Origin: Bimastos eiseni
Taxonomy: Eukaryota; Annelida; Clitellata; Crassiclitellata; Lumbricidae
Reading direction: 5' to 3'
Length of the DNA: 64,000 nt
Assembly (NCBI GenBank): GCA_959347315.1
Contig: OY365818.1
Location: 3,528,681 to 3,592,680 of the forward strand
Numbering within the stretch: the first letter of the stretch is position 1; the number at the start of each line of letters is the position of its first letter. The translations under genes were made by a program, and so were the position numbers. The notes under the pieces are model-generated. The model made no database searches, had not been told where the DNA came from, and saw nothing but the letters and a program-made list of their open reading frames with translations. Positions 15,735 to 30,700 of this stretch are shown here, piece by piece.

Positions 15735-18700
15735 GTAAGTAACAGCTTCAGCTTATTTAAGCGATGTTAGTGTACCATATTTTCTGCACGTATCGCACGC
15801 GCTCGTGGCCACGATGTGTCTGTAAGTCGTCACATTATCATTGAGCCGTGTTTAGTTATTAAGTGTCGAATTGTAGTATAAAAACTGGTGTGTTTTTGAC
15901 TGAATAATTGAATGCGAATCTTTCCAATGAATGCTGCAGCAAAGGGCACTTAATTTTCGATGAACCTATGTTCCACATTTATTTTGTCAGAAGGTAATCC
16001 GTAATGTCAGCAAATTCGAAAGACGTGTTTTTGCTGAAACTCAGCAGTTTAGAAATATTTCAATTTTTATTTTTAGTGTATAATTTAGCATGTAATATGA
16101 TGGTGGGCCAATGAGCTAAAATATCAGTGGGCGTGCTTCGAGTATAAATTGGTCAAGACAATAGACGCAACGAAGTATAATGGTATAATTACAACGAATG
16201 CAATTTTGATAGAAATTTGTGAAAATTATATGATGAGATCCCTGCTATCGGCCCGATTTATTAACTTGAAAACACAGGAACCTCCTTACAACACGAATTC
16301 TGTCTCACCAGATTCAAGATATAACTTAGTCTTGATAACTTAAATTGATTATGCTGCAATACTTTGTATGGCTTCATTAGGCAACATTGCAGTGCTCAGT
16401 CTAGTCTGACCTGATGACTTCTATTGTGTCGTTATCGCGATACGTGCAGCCTCGATATTGGTTGCTTCCAGGGTGTTCATAATAGAAGTCGTAATCAGTT
16501 GGTTTCATCCAGGGGAGTCGTAGTCAAAGTCATGATACATTGATTGCATCCAGGGATGTCATATTCAAAGTCATGATCCATTGATTGCATCCAGGGATGT
16601 TGTAGTCAAAGTCATGATCCATTGATTGCATCCAGGGATGTCATATTCAAAGTCATGATCCATTGATTGCATCCAAGGATGTCATATTCAAAGTCATGAT
16701 CCATTGATTTCATCCAGGGATGTTGTAGTCGAAGTCATGATCCATTGATTGCATCCAGGGATGTCATAGTCAAAGTCATGAGCCATTGATTGCATCCAAG
16801 GATGTCATATTCAAAGTCATGATCCATTGATTGCATCCAGGGATGTCGTAGTCAAAGTCATGATCTATTGATTGCATCCAGGGATGTCATATTCAAAGTC
16901 ATGATCCATTGATTGCATCCAGGGATGTTGTAGTCAAAGTCATGATCCATTGATTGCATCCAGGGATGTCAAAGTCATGATCCATTGATTGCATCCAGGG
17001 ATGTCAAAGTCATGATTTATTGGTTGTATCTGGGGTAGGCAAAGTCTTAATGTAATCGAGCATTTATATAGCGCCCTGATGTTAAATATGAAGCTGAAGG
17101 ACAGAAGACTGACTTTAAGATTGTAGTCAAACTGTAATGAATCGGCCATGTTTTAATATTGATTTGTACTCCATTCTGGGTTCTTCTCACCATATAATGT
17201 CTTTATTTGTGTAGCTGTGATGCTAATCCACAGCACTTGGCGAGGTATATCATCGCGTTGGTGAAGAAGGATAAGCCTACAGACGAGTTGATGAGAAGTT
17301 GCTACGACAATTTGGATGTCTTCCTTCAGGAAAGTAAGTTGTCGTTCAGATTTTGGGAAGTTCAAGGTTTTGTGATCAACTGTCAGCTGATAGCTGTTCT
17401 TTAATACTGCAATTGAAATTCTGAAACATTTTTATAGCTCCTCTATGAAGCAGAGGGCGTCCGGATAGACTTTTTCCTCAGAGTTTCGGATATACTATAT
17501 GCCGGATGCGAGTACCGCTTTTTTCCATTTGCAAAGCTCGACATTTTCATGTAGCAAGACATTATTTACGTGTAAAGAACTTTGTTTACTGATAAACTGA
17601 TACATTTCCAGTTTTTCTAAACAAATAATCAACGAATTAGACTTGACTTTCATTGTGGACTTTTAAATTGTGATTTTCTGATTAATTATAAATCAAACGA
17701 AGTTTTGCATGCAGAGAATTATGATTTAAAAATTAAACATTTTGCAACTATTTGTATTCATGTGCTTAATATATTCTGAGGCAAATAAATCTGAATGGTG
17801 CCGGAAGCTTGGTAACTTTCTTAAATGATTATTTGCGTTGATTTGATATCAGAAACCAAGGCGTTTGTGTCCAAGATGTTCGAGGCGATTGCGAGCAAGG
17901 TGTACGAGACAAGCCCTCCGGTCGAAGATAAAGAGCTGGAAAGGAAGTGTAAGGGCAGTGATGCGGTGCGACCCGCCGTGGATTCTATCCACAAGTCGAT
18001 TGCACGTGGCTCTCAGGGTGAGCACAACGCCACTGCGCTACCCAGCGGTGGGCCAAAGATTACGACGGACGCTAGAGAAAGGATGAAATCTGTTCAGGGA
18101 GAGTTGAGGCATTGCACGAGAGGAGCGGGATCACCCCCGAAGTCGCAGGCCCGGAGGGACGAGCGAAACGGGGCTTCAAGCCGCAAGCCCGAGAGCAACC
18201 CACAGGGGAGGAGCGACGAGGGCGAGAAGTCGGAGTCAGACGATCATCTGAGCAGTCGGATCGAGAGGGATGGTGCGAATGAGAGATCAGGAAGGGGGGC
18301 TGCTTGGAAGCGGCCCACGTCGCCCCAGGGTCGCGTTTCCGGCGTCTCCAGGCTGCGGAGTCAGGCAGAAGGGCAGAAGAGGCATGGATCGCTTGAGAGG
18401 GTGAGATGTTTGATGGTTTCTTTGTTTTCGTATAGTATCTTTGGATTTATATAGCACCTCTCGCAGAATAACTCTTGCGTTTGGTTTTTTGCGCGTGGAA
18501 GCTTTTGAATTTATTTAGTTTTGCACCTGTTGTTCGTTCTTGAGAAAGTGGGAACCACCTGGAAATTAAAAACTTCATGTGAAATTCAGTAGATTGATTA
18601 TCTCTTGGCGCACAATATGAGCGGCCACTCTTTTACATGCATTTGATAGGGAAAATGTGACACAATGTCGGTAGAAAGAAATTTAACCATGTTAAATGTT

Positions 18701-21700
18701 TAAAAACCCAGCACAGTATTTCTGGGTCTGCTAGCCGCAGTGATCAATAGTCGCAGTGATCAATAGTCACAGTGGTGATCACGATCCGATTTTCAGCAGT
18801 GTATGAACAGTTTTTAATGTTCTTTATTATTATGTAAAATAAGACATCACAGGAAAACTGAAAGTGAAGAAACAAGAAGCAGATGCGGTGATAAGTGAGG
18901 TACATTATATACCTGATTCTAGAATTGATAGCAACCATTTTGAAGCATGGCAGAGGCAATAGGCGACAGCTATCTAACAGCCATGGGTCGTGTAGCTCGA
19001 TAACCTGCTGGTAACTTCGTGACAGACTTGATATCATAGCATTCTTGACTATCTTTTTTGCAATTTTTCTGTGTAGGCTTTATATTTGTGTGCTTGATGA
19101 CTAATTACTGTAGCTATATAAGTTTAAGAAGCTGAGTATCATGTTCTTGGATGTTTCAGGGTTCTGCCATTGTCTCAAATCAGTCGACCGCTAAACACAC
19201 GAGTCCTGTTGCTTTGAGGAGTCCAGAGCCAGAAAGGTAAGTCGAACTCAATGTCTTCTACCTCTGATGTCTACAACCTGATTCTACTCTAACTCATCTC
19301 CCCCTCAAACAAATCGCATGTATGTGGTCTTAGCAGACATTACAATACATTACATCATTTTACAGGACAGTGCAGTAAGCAGACGAGTAAACATTATTAT
19401 AAATCAATCAGTCAAAAATACTGGATATAGTAGACCTTCAAGATATCTACTCAGGGGCACTCCTGACCTAACCCTTGGCTGAAAAGGACAATTTTTTGAC
19501 TTGGATGTATGCCAGTTAAGTGCCTAAGGATTGCTATGGATAGTACAGTTTTCTTATTTTACATTTTTTCTTTCTTGCGTACACCCAATCCGCTAATGAT
19601 ATCTGTTTGGCCTCTACTCACTTATGTTACCTATGTTACTAAGTGGCCCTGACTCATGGGACCTCTCATCCCTAACCTTGAAGCAAATTTCTAAGTCTTT
19701 CAGGGATTTGAATCCTTGACATTTTGGTTCGCAGCCTAGCATGCTAACTTATATTATGGGGTGGGGTATATAGCTTTGGAGTCGAGTTGAGACCCGTATC
19801 CCCCATAAGGTTGACTAGTCCTTCTGTTTTGCTAGGTGACAGCATTTGTTAAAGTTAGATTTATAACATAATGGGGACAGTTAAATAATAAATTATTCGA
19901 CTCTGTAATAAATTTTCATCATTTGTTCTTACAGTACATGTAATCATGAGTACTACGGTTTGTCAGTTTGAAATTTAACGAAAAGTAGAGAAAACACAAA
20001 ACTAGTTATGTATGCATAATTTTCTGTTGAACCAGAAATGTCAGCAGTCACCAGGCTCCAAATCGTGGTCGGCTGTTGAATGACAATTCCCGCATCAGTC
20101 GAGCTATGCATCCCGCGAGGTCTCCGCTCCCACGGAGGCTGCCACGGACTAAAGAAAGGGTCGGTCCTCAGACGTCTTCGCTCGACCGGCTCGATCATAT
20201 CCGAAAGAGATCGAGATCGGATGCAAGATCGAATTCTCGATCGCCTTCAGCCAGAAGCGATAGCTCAAGATCGAGCTTGGAGTCGTTCTCGTCCAAGTGC
20301 TCGGCCTCGAAAAGTGAGTCTACGTTGCACTCACAGACGGATAGACGTTGTTCAATTGATACGAGTTTAATGAACCACATTCCTTTGTAGTTACCAACTT
20401 TACAATTCAAGATTGTTCTAAAGCTGGGCTGTCAAAGAGCCAGCCCGTGGGCCATTTGTGGCCCGTCAACAATATATTTCTGGCCCGCAGAGACTTAACT
20501 AAAGACAACACAATTGAGAATGAGTTGTCTAATTTGTCATTTTTAAGGCTTTATGAGTTTTCTGTGATGTTTGTAATTGATGATGCATATCAGAATGACG
20601 TTTTCAAAGCCTAATTTAACTGTTTGTATGGCCCCCTCTTAGATCCCTACCCCACTTTCCTCATGCACTCTTGCCCACCCCTTAATGGAAATCTTGCTAC
20701 TGTTACGCCATCACTAAAACGTCTGACACCCCTATTCTAAAGAGATTGAGTTATTAATTCGCAATAAGGAAATCCTTTTGTGCCATGTATTCAATCAATA
20801 TCGTTTTTATCGACTCCAATCACAGTCATTATTAACGGTACATACATACACACATTGCCAGTATAATTTTTTTTTAAATTACATGTTGGAAAAACAAAAG
20901 AGTGTCAACAGGATGATATTCGTTGTTGCTTAAGTTTAGCATTGAGGTGGGAGGCAACTGGGAAAGAAAAATCCCCATAGGAACCGTAAGGTTCCGCTAA
21001 TAGGGGACACCCTTTCATATTAGTATTGAGGCAGCAGATTGAAGAGACAAGGCAGACAAATACAATTAATTATAATATAACTTAACTAGTTAACCAAGTC
21101 AAGGAAGTGTGACCAGTACATGCACTCATTATTGATTGTTGTATTCTAAGATAGAAACTACTTAAAAGCAGTTTTGTTTATCGCTGCTTCTTTAGTTATT
21201 ATTTAATTGCGCAGCTGCAACTTTATGATCTGATCCTTCTATAGTTTATCTTAGAAAAAGTATGTAATCATTGAATAGTGAATAAATACAACCCCATGGC
21301 TGGGCTGTTAGCGCTCATGAGTAGGTTCTTGGTGGGGTGCTATATAAATGCGATGAATGAATTAACTCTGACTTGCTCTTTGATTTTAACTGGGAGTGCT
21401 TCGGTTTCTGCCCGTATTCTTACGATTTTTCTTTTCCCGCACATCCGATTAGGTCGTACAGTTAGCGGCGCTATAGAAATCTGTAAATACAATGCTATGA
21501 CTTGTACTTGATTTGCTAATGGAGTAGCGATCTAAACAAATTTCTACCATTGCAGGGATTCGAACCCCATTTGATACCCAAATTTGCCAACTAATACAGG
21601 ATCGAGGAAGTTAACTTATTAAATTATTTGTTACTGTATGATGCATGTTTTTTGGTAAACTTAGGAGCCCACGTTGAGAAGGATCCTGTTATAAATAGTC

Positions 21701-24700
21701 GGAGTTCCACTCCACTGGAGGAGGACGAAGACAGAGGCGTGGATATGTATGGTTCAGTGCCTAGAGATATCGAAAGGTCGACTGCACCTCGAGTGCGATG
21801 CCAGGATTACGATGGTATGTTGAATTGAATCTAACAGTTTATTTAACACCAATGACAGAAAGTTGATATTGTAGGGTATGATTGTATTGTATTCTGTGTA
21901 TTTGAGTTAAACTACGACTTCTCTGACCGGATCTGTCTCTTCCCTGTGTCAGAACTGCATCGGCTCAATCCAGTTCCATTGCCCGCCCAAGTCCCTCTGT
22001 TGAATTCCACTGTATGTCTAATTTCCCTCTAGCTGGGAAATTTCCCTCTCTGTGAAATTCCGCTTTCTGTGGCATTCCTCGTCTTATTGGAATTCCCCTC
22101 TATGCGGAATTGACTTCCCACCTGTCCACTCCACAATTCTCTCTGGTAACATTTCTTCATCTTTCTGTCACCTCATATCCTACCTTTTCTCTCGCGGTCT
22201 CTTGCACCGGAAGACTCATTTGCCATACAATATGGTAAAATACAATACGGTATTAGAGTTGCTCAGAGAAAGCATTAGTGGCATTCAAAGTTGACACCAC
22301 AGACAGGATCACCTAAATTCTTATAACAGACTTCATGACAGCAGTTTCCAACAATTTTACAAACTATTGAGTCTTGTTTACTTTATAAAAGCATTGTTAT
22401 TCTAAATGTTTTCCATTTTGTTATCATATGTGCCTCCTGTGTAGAATTTAGATCAAAATGAGAGGTCTTGTTATCTAACGAGTGAGGTAATATGTGCCCC
22501 ATTCTATCACGTTACCTTTACGTGACATTTTCAGAAAAACTGCCCACATCTATTAACGCTTTGCATTACGGAAATGACGTTACCAAAGATTTGACTACAT
22601 TACTAGCATAATATTTGATTGGTGGAGCTTCTACCTTTTGGCTCAGAAAGAATAGATTGATATGTTCTCCTCTGAGAAAGTTGGCCTACCTTATGACACA
22701 GAGAATGGATTGATGCCTTTTCCACTGAGGAGGTCAGTTACTTTGTACTAACCTTGAGTGAGTCCTTAACTCACGATCGTTGGTAATTGGTGTTTCAGAG
22801 AAGGGATTCTGTGTTCAAGGAGATCAATGTCCGTTCGATCATGGCTCGGATCCGTACATCGTGGACGAGTCACAGTTCGCAAAAGTCCTTCCATTTCAAG
22901 GTAATTATTTTAAATTTTAATATTAGAACTAGCCAGAGTGGAACGAATTGGTCGTAAACGGCGGATTAGACCTACCTGTTGTTGCCATAATATTACAAAG
23001 TGTGGACATCGCAATAAGAATTGCTTACTGACGTGATTTGGCATTTTGGTGCAGGTGGGGTTTCTGTTGGCCTTGAAAATAGTGGCCTCATCCAAGGCCA
23101 AGTGCGGCGGCCTCATCCATCTCATCCAGACGCTTCGTTACTACCGAATGTTTCCAGACCTCCTCCGCCTTTCCTTCTCCGACCTATGCCTCCTCCGCCT
23201 CCACACTATATCACCGGTCATGGTATGCTACTTTATCAATCAATTAAAAAAAAGCAATCAATTCAAAACAATCAATCAATTCAAAACAATCAATCAATTA
23301 AAGAGTGTAGCTAATGTGTATAAGTACAACTCGTGCATTAAATGATTAAACTTTCTGTCACAATGTTTCTGTTAGTTTAAAGTGTTCTAGGTAATATTTT
23401 CAGTGCACAACGGGGCTACATAATCGAGCAGCTAATATGTAATGTATTGGAGTGTAATTGAGCAATTTTATAGAAATCTCTGCGCTACATGATGTAAAAA
23501 TTTCATCACGAACGAATATATTACTAGTGTGTACCAGATGAATGCAAAATGTGCAGGGGTAATTTTTTCAATACGTTCTGGAGTTGTACAGTCCCTTATG
23601 CTAGTCACGTGGCAACCGTGAATGTCAAGGGTTAGTGACTTCATTTATGTCACCCTACGAGGGTGAGTGTCGGTCCTCCTCCTGGACAGCATACAATCAA
23701 TTTACACGTCAAAGCAGGATTGGATAGGGGTGCAATCAAAGGATATTGGTTAAATCAAAGCATCAGTCTTAAAAATTTTTTTCGCTGGTGAGGAGATGAA
23801 TCCCTTACCTTACGACTGAGGGTCCAGTGCACTAAGCTATTGCCTTCCTGTGACAGTACTGTTAACCTATTGACTTACTATGGATCACTTGTTGTCGGTC
23901 ATTGACGCTATGTAGTTGATATTTCAGGCATGCCTCCTCCAGGCTACTACCCGCCGTCACTGCCTCTCCAGAGCAGTCGCACCGATGTCTACATCCCACC
24001 ACCAGGTAGAAACTACTTTGTGTTAGTGTTGCTGGGTAGAAGCCCCTAGGTGTTCTTGGGTGGGAGGGAGCCTTTGGTGTTGGGTGTGTGCTTCTTGGTG
24101 TCGTTAGGTGGAGCCCCTATGTGTTGTTGGGTGTAAGCCCTTGGTGTTGGGCGGTTGCCACTTGGTGTTTTTCTTGGGTGGAACCCTTTGGTGTTGTTGT
24201 GTGTGAGTCTTTGGTGTTGGGTGGGTGCCCTTGGTGTTGTTGGGTGGGTGCTCCTTGGTGTTATTGGGTAGAGCCCTTTGGTGTTGTTGGGTGTAAGTCT
24301 TTGGTTTTGGGTGGGTGCTCCTTGGTGTTGTGGGGTTAGAGCCTCTTGGTATTGTTGGGTATGGACCCTTGGTTTTACTGGTTGGAAGTCCTTGATGTTG
24401 TTGGGATGGAGCCCTTTGGTATTGTTAGGTGGGGCATCTTGGTTTACTTGGGTGGGGTTGAGCTTTTGGAATTCTTGGGTGATAATTCCTTGGTGTTGTT
24501 GGGTGTGAGCTTGAATCTGTTGACGTGATGGAGAGTTGAGACAACTCATGCTTGGTTAGCACTCGGATGGTCTACCGACAATGGAGTGCCACTCCGGTTG
24601 ATGCTAACTGAGCCTACCATTCTCTGTAGTAGCCTTGAAGGGGCGCTATATAAATCTTCGTTATGAGTGAATAAATGTATTACATTACATTTCACCTTAC

Positions 24701-27700
24701 ATCGTATGTGATATTTGCATTTTTTACCAGCCGACGCATACCTACCAGAACCTTACAAACCAAAGGCCGTCAGAGGATACAGAACCGCCGGCGTGAAACC
24801 AGTTTCTGCTGCGGGGCTCGAGAATTCTACGGATGCTTGGCACGCAACGCCAGATACACACTCGTCTTATCAGCAGCAGCGATTCGTTTCTTCTCAGGTG
24901 CCTGTTGGTCGTCATGCCAACCTAGTTCGAGTGCCGACACAAGAGGACGAAGGATCAACCGGTGAGTTAGGGATTTTGATGACAAGCTGCAATATTTCCC
25001 AGTTGCATTTTATTCCACCCTTGCTTTTAGTACAGTCTTGCCTTTAATACACTCTTGCCTCTTTAGTACACTCTTGCCTTTAGTACATTCTTGCCTGTCA
25101 TACACTCTTTCGTTTAGTACTCTCGTTGGGCTTAACCCTTTAACGACCAGCGTTATTGATTATGCCTTACACTTTTGTACACGCCGGTCATTAAAGGGTT
25201 AATGGCGTATTTGTCAGGCATTCTTGTGAAAGGCTTGCTTTGAAATGCATCAGAAGCTGAATGTGGAGATCAAGGTATATCTTGGCAGAGGTACAAACTG
25301 GTTGTCTAACAATGTGTCTGAGAGCTGTGTGCAAAATACGTCATATGTAATGTAATGTAGGTAAACATTCATATAGCGCCCTTTTAAGATACCTACTCGG
25401 AGGCACTCTATGTGCTAGCCCATGTGATGTTAAATGTCATTAATTAAAAATATGTTACGACAGGTAGCAAAACAGGGTACAATCAGCTGGAATACATGTA
25501 TGTCGGCAAACACAGTTGTATTTGCCGATGACACGTGTTCGTAACTTGGGCTGACCAATAATTTATATATTAATGAAATATTTCTCTTGTGATTTGAACA
25601 GAGAAAGCGCTCGTGAGCACCATCGCCAATGTTCATGCCGGTCTGAAGAGAAAGTCCAGTGAACAGGAGCATGACATCCAGCCGGCATATTCTGCTCTGG
25701 ATGTGGAAACCATCATGCCTCCACCTGCAAAGAAAACTGCTCTGGATCATCCAGGTGAGACTTTTGTTTTGTATTGTGTTTAAGTATTTATATAGCGCCT
25801 TTAGTAGGGTTAACCGTTCAGAAGCGCTGCCAGTGTGCAAGCCCCGCAAGAAGAAGTAGGTTCATTAGGTTTTGGTTAGGTAAGAGACAGGAAGTTTAGG
25901 GTTTTATGGTTGAGCATCTACGGTATCACAGTGTTTGCAACACTTTACCGCTTGTCGAACTATAGTTTTGTTATCTGTAAGCATAAGTGATGATCGTGTA
26001 ATATCTGTTTGCATCAAGAAAGAGAGGTGGTTAGGTTGGAATTTTGATGAGTGGATTTCAAGTGGAGGAAGAGAGGTGGTTAATTTGAAATTTTGACGAG
26101 TGGATTTCAAGTGGAGAAAGAGAGGTGGTTAATTTGGAATTTTAACGAGTGGATTTCAAGTGTGTCATGATCATGATGTTGAATTGCATTTTCAAGTCTT
26201 CTTCTATAGCTCTGTTTTTTCACAACTTTATTTCAGCATATGTTAATTGCTTAGGACTCATTAATGGGTTTGGTTGTACCTTTGTAATTCCTGGTTATTG
26301 TAGTTTTGCCGCATGGCTGTTGAAACATATATTGACCTTTTTCTGTGATTTATATTTCGTTAGTATTGCTGTACGCTATCAGTCGGTTTTGATTTAGTCA
26401 ATAAGTAAGTTATTTCTAAGATATCTGAGGAGCATGTGCCAGAATGCACTGATGTTGTTTCTTTCTTTTGTTGCGACCTGAAGGGGTTCGTCAAAATTCT
26501 GGTCATGCGAACAAGACTCTGGAGATACGAAAAATCCCGCGAGACCAGAACACAATAGCCAACATCAACAATCATTTCTCTAAGTTTGGAACCATCGTGA
26601 ATCTCCAGGTGAGCCTAAGCGCAGCATTATCATTGTATTATCGTCTAGCATTGTTTTAGCAATGTATTGTGATGTAAGAGTTTGTTGAATAGCTTTGGCA
26701 AGCATTTATTTTTTATATTGTTTGATGCAATTGAAAGTTATATATTATTCATTTGGGTTTTTAATTATTAATAGAGTTGCCTATTACTGAGGTGAATTGT
26801 TTGTTATTAATGTGAATTTTTGATATTTATGTGGGTTGTTTGTTTTTAATAGAAGTTGTTTATTAATTCATAGCATTGTTGTTAACATCTTGTGTTTATC
26901 TTTTACATTTCTGACCTCTATTTCCCAGTGAATGGTAATTTGATTTGACTCAAAATGCTTGTGGCAATTTGATAACAGTGATGTCACTCACTAGCTTAGC
27001 TTATGTTTATCTGACGTTGACCTTAACAATCAGTAATAGACTCCCCATAATGACTGACCCACACTGATGTTAAAGAATAAACAATAGACTACCTTATTGT
27101 TATTAATAAGCAACTGACATTGATAATAAAACAGCCTGCATTGTTGACGAACAACCCACATGATTATGAGATTAATAATATATTTTTTGCTTATAATTTT
27201 TGCATTGTAGGTTGGCTGGGAGGGAGACCAACAGGCCGCTTTGGTGTCATTTGCCAGCAGCGCTCAGGCGTCGGCCGCATACCGATCGCAGGAACCGTTT
27301 CTTAACAACCGCTTCATCAAGATCTTCTGGCACAACTCTGAGCAGCAGCAGCAACCAGGGGAGCCACAGCAGTCGAACGTAAGTTGAAGCTTACGTTTAC
27401 CTGGTTTTTTATGGGGAATTTCTTGCTATGATGTGGGTAATTTTTGTGTGTTGATGGCTGACTTTGAAATGTGGTTTGACCATGTGTACTGGTTAGAAAT
27501 AGTTTGATCATGATGGGTAGGTGTGTTGATACTGAGTTGTGGTGAAGGTGAGATATTCAAATTCACTTTCTTCCTTCAAAAAGCGACTCAAAACTATTTC
27601 TCTATGGCCTTCAAGGATTTGTAAATCTAATTGCTTCTTCTCCTGACGGCTGGCTATCCACACCTGAGATTCACGTTTCAGCCTCTGCATCTTAATTTGA

Positions 27701-30700
27701 ACACTTTCTTATTACCAAAATTTGATACTGCCCTTCCAACATTTTTTGCTCAGAAGTGCACAGACACGCCTCGATGGCGAAGCTGCAGTTATACTGCAGA
27801 GCAATTGTGTGCAAAGGACTTGCTCAAGGTCTCTACACAGTGACTGACGCCTCGGACGAAGGTCGAACCCGCTCGCTCAACGCACACTGAACGTTATGGG
27901 CTGACCGCTCTATCCGATTGGCCACTGTGCCACACAATTGTATTGCCTTATTCTCCTATGTCCTCATCTAATGCTGGCGGTTTGGAATGACTTCCTTTAT
28001 CTCTGTACCTAGAGAGTGCATTAACTAACTGGTTTGAGAGCTCGCTCTGCAGCTCTGGTTCGGGCCGCCATCCCTGTGACAGTTGATGCCGCGTAGGGAC
28101 CTTGAACAAATCCTTTGCTCACAGTTTCATGGCACAATCAAGTGATTTGGTCATTAGTGCTTAATGAAGGCATAATGAGTGACTAATAATGATATATGAT
28201 GAATAATAAATGAATAATAATGATATCTGATGAGTAATAATGAATAATAAATGAATAATAATGATATCTGATGAGTAATAATGAATAATAAATGAATAAT
28301 AATTATATCTGATGAGTAATAATGAACGAATAATAATTATATCTGATGAGTAATAATGAATAATGAACGAATAATAAGGATATCTGATGAATAACTAATT
28401 AATAATAATGCTATCTGATGAATAATGAATGAATAATTTATTAATAATAATATCTGATGAATAATTAATTAATAATAAGGATATTGATGATCTCTTTCAG
28501 TTGGCTTCCCAGCCTACTAACGAGCCACAGCAGCAGAGACCAAAGAGACACGTTTTCCCCGAGCGTCACCAGCTTCAGCTCATTAACAGGCTGACGAAAC
28601 CTCGGCAGCTGCCGCCAAACTTGGTTTGTACCTGCCTTCAAGCGTTCCGGCGGTTTAGAAATTCAGCGTTTATGACGCCTAGGAACGAGACTCTTGTAAT
28701 ATATTAGTCTGTGTTTTTAGAGATGGAAAGTTCTGTTGTGGTCTTAGCTTTCAGGGGTTATTACTGAAGTGGGATTAATCTGTGAACTGTTCTGACGTCA
28801 CAAGGAGACTTGTTCTTTTGGAAAGGGTTCTTTCCACATGTTGCTGGGTAGTTTAATAGTCAGAGCTGGCAATAAATTTGTCATATGCTGTATTATATTT
28901 GCGGTCGTTGAATCTTTTTGATTTACGTTGATTAATTACCAGAAAAAAAATTAAAATAAGAAATCAACAAAGGTGTCCAGAAAAAAACATTGTGCCTGCA
29001 AAAGAGTGCCAGAAAAAAATGTTACCAGAAAAAAATGCCAACGAAAAATGTAAAAAAATAAAAAAATAATGGCACAAGAAAAAAAAAAATAATGGCACCA
29101 AGAAAAAAAGTTGCACCAAGAAAAAAAGATGGCACCTAGAAAAAAGAAAATTATGTGCAAGACAAAATAAATGGCACCAAAAAAATAAAAAAAGAGCATG
29201 TCTTGCAAAATATGTGCCAGGTGCCCAAATAATATTGTTTATTTATTTAATTATTTATTCATTAGTCCCAAGTCATGGTTCAGTAAAATTAGTGAAAGTC
29301 GATATTCATCTTGAACTGTTCATCATTTTCTGTCACGTTCTGGGCTTTATTTTTTGATGAATCAAGTTTTTTGCTTGACTCCATGTTGTGGTATTTAGAA
29401 TTTAGCGGCTGTACAGGCTTTGAATTCCGAGGAGAGCAAGCCACCATCCAAGGCTCTCAATGATTCACCGGCAACTGATTTGCGTCCGACGCATGATGTC
29501 TCGCTGACGAAGATACAACGAAAGCCGTCAAAAGATTTTACTGCAAAGGTCAAACCTTATGTTTATTTTGAATATGAAGAAGTCACTGTTGCTGTTGTTT
29601 TTTGTTCTGTAGATGTGTGTATATCAAGTTCTATTGTTTATTCAATTCCATTGTTCGTCAAATTCCATTGTTTTTCCAATTCCATTGTTTCTTACAAGTT
29701 AATTGTTAATCAATTTAGTAGGTGAAATTTTAATCATGCCCAGCTCTAATTTGCAGAACGATGTGTCCTTTTACAGGCAGCCTTGACAAAGAAAATGGAG
29801 GAGGTCACACAACAGTCACAGCTGCTTCTGACGAAATACCTAAACGAGCAAAAGGTAGGAATTTTATTTTATTTATTCATCACCTTATGCCTTCATTTCG
29901 TTGAAGTCTAGCAACCGTCGTGATAAACCTCCATTTCTTTCTCTCCAAGGTCGCATCCCTTGATTCCTCCAGATTCATTCCGGTTCGTTCTTGTATCTCC
30001 TTCATCCATTTCTTCCTTTTCCACTCCAGTTTATCGCATAACATGTCCATACAGTTAATTAATTCATATTTACTTCCTTCAAAAATAACTCAAAACACTA
30101 TTTCTCCTTGGCTTTCAATCCTTTGGATATCTAAGTGCATCTTCACATGGCGACCACCGCACCTTTGATTCACAGTTTGGTGTGACTGCACATGTTAGAA
30201 ATTTTATTACTGTTGAATGTTTGTTCCTTCAAGACTTTGTTAGAGAAACTCGAAAAGGACAAGGCTACAATTGGTCCTGAGGATCGGACAAGTATTATAC
30301 AGGTGAGTTTATCTTTCCTGAGTAAAAATATTATTTTCCCAGTTAACTTTCACTCTTTCATTTAGAGCATGTAATAAGTGACCCTCGCGATATCCAGGTT
30401 TAATTGCTGGACTTGTTATGTGGAGCGTGTGGCTTCAAACCTCTCATGAGATGGTCCCTTAATTTAAGATTGTTTGCCATTAAAGATTCAAATTATTTAC
30501 CTTGCTTGCATAATAAATGCAAATTGACAATGATAAGTGTAGTGACAATAATTCCAGACCTGTCCTGCAAATAAAACAATGGAAATATGGTCCTGTTGAT
30601 TCTTTTGTGCTTATTTTTTGATGTTTGGTCATCAAAGAATTCAGTTTCGTACATCAATGATCAGCATAGATCCAACATGTGATTAGCAATTGGTTAGTAA

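Noticed and set aside
16456..17035. Regular repeats that might suggest a CRISPR array
   Set aside because: Direct tandem units of 41 bp with no unique spacers, in an intron of an animal gene; the same applies to 34999, 59185 and 60758.
24046..24549. 167-codon Gln/Thr/Pro-rich minus-strand frame
   Set aside because: It is the complement of a G/T-rich minisatellite lying in an RBM26/27 intron on the other strand.
27848..27935. Possible tRNA gene on the minus strand
   Set aside because: A- and B-box-like words are present, but the acceptor and other stems do not pair and a SINE body follows, so it is a tRNA-derived SINE. The same holds for 7190, 23785, 33838 and 38806.
28165..28490. Repeated 'ctgatgag' words suggesting hammerhead ribozymes
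   Set aside because: The partner GAAAC core and pairing stems are absent in every unit.
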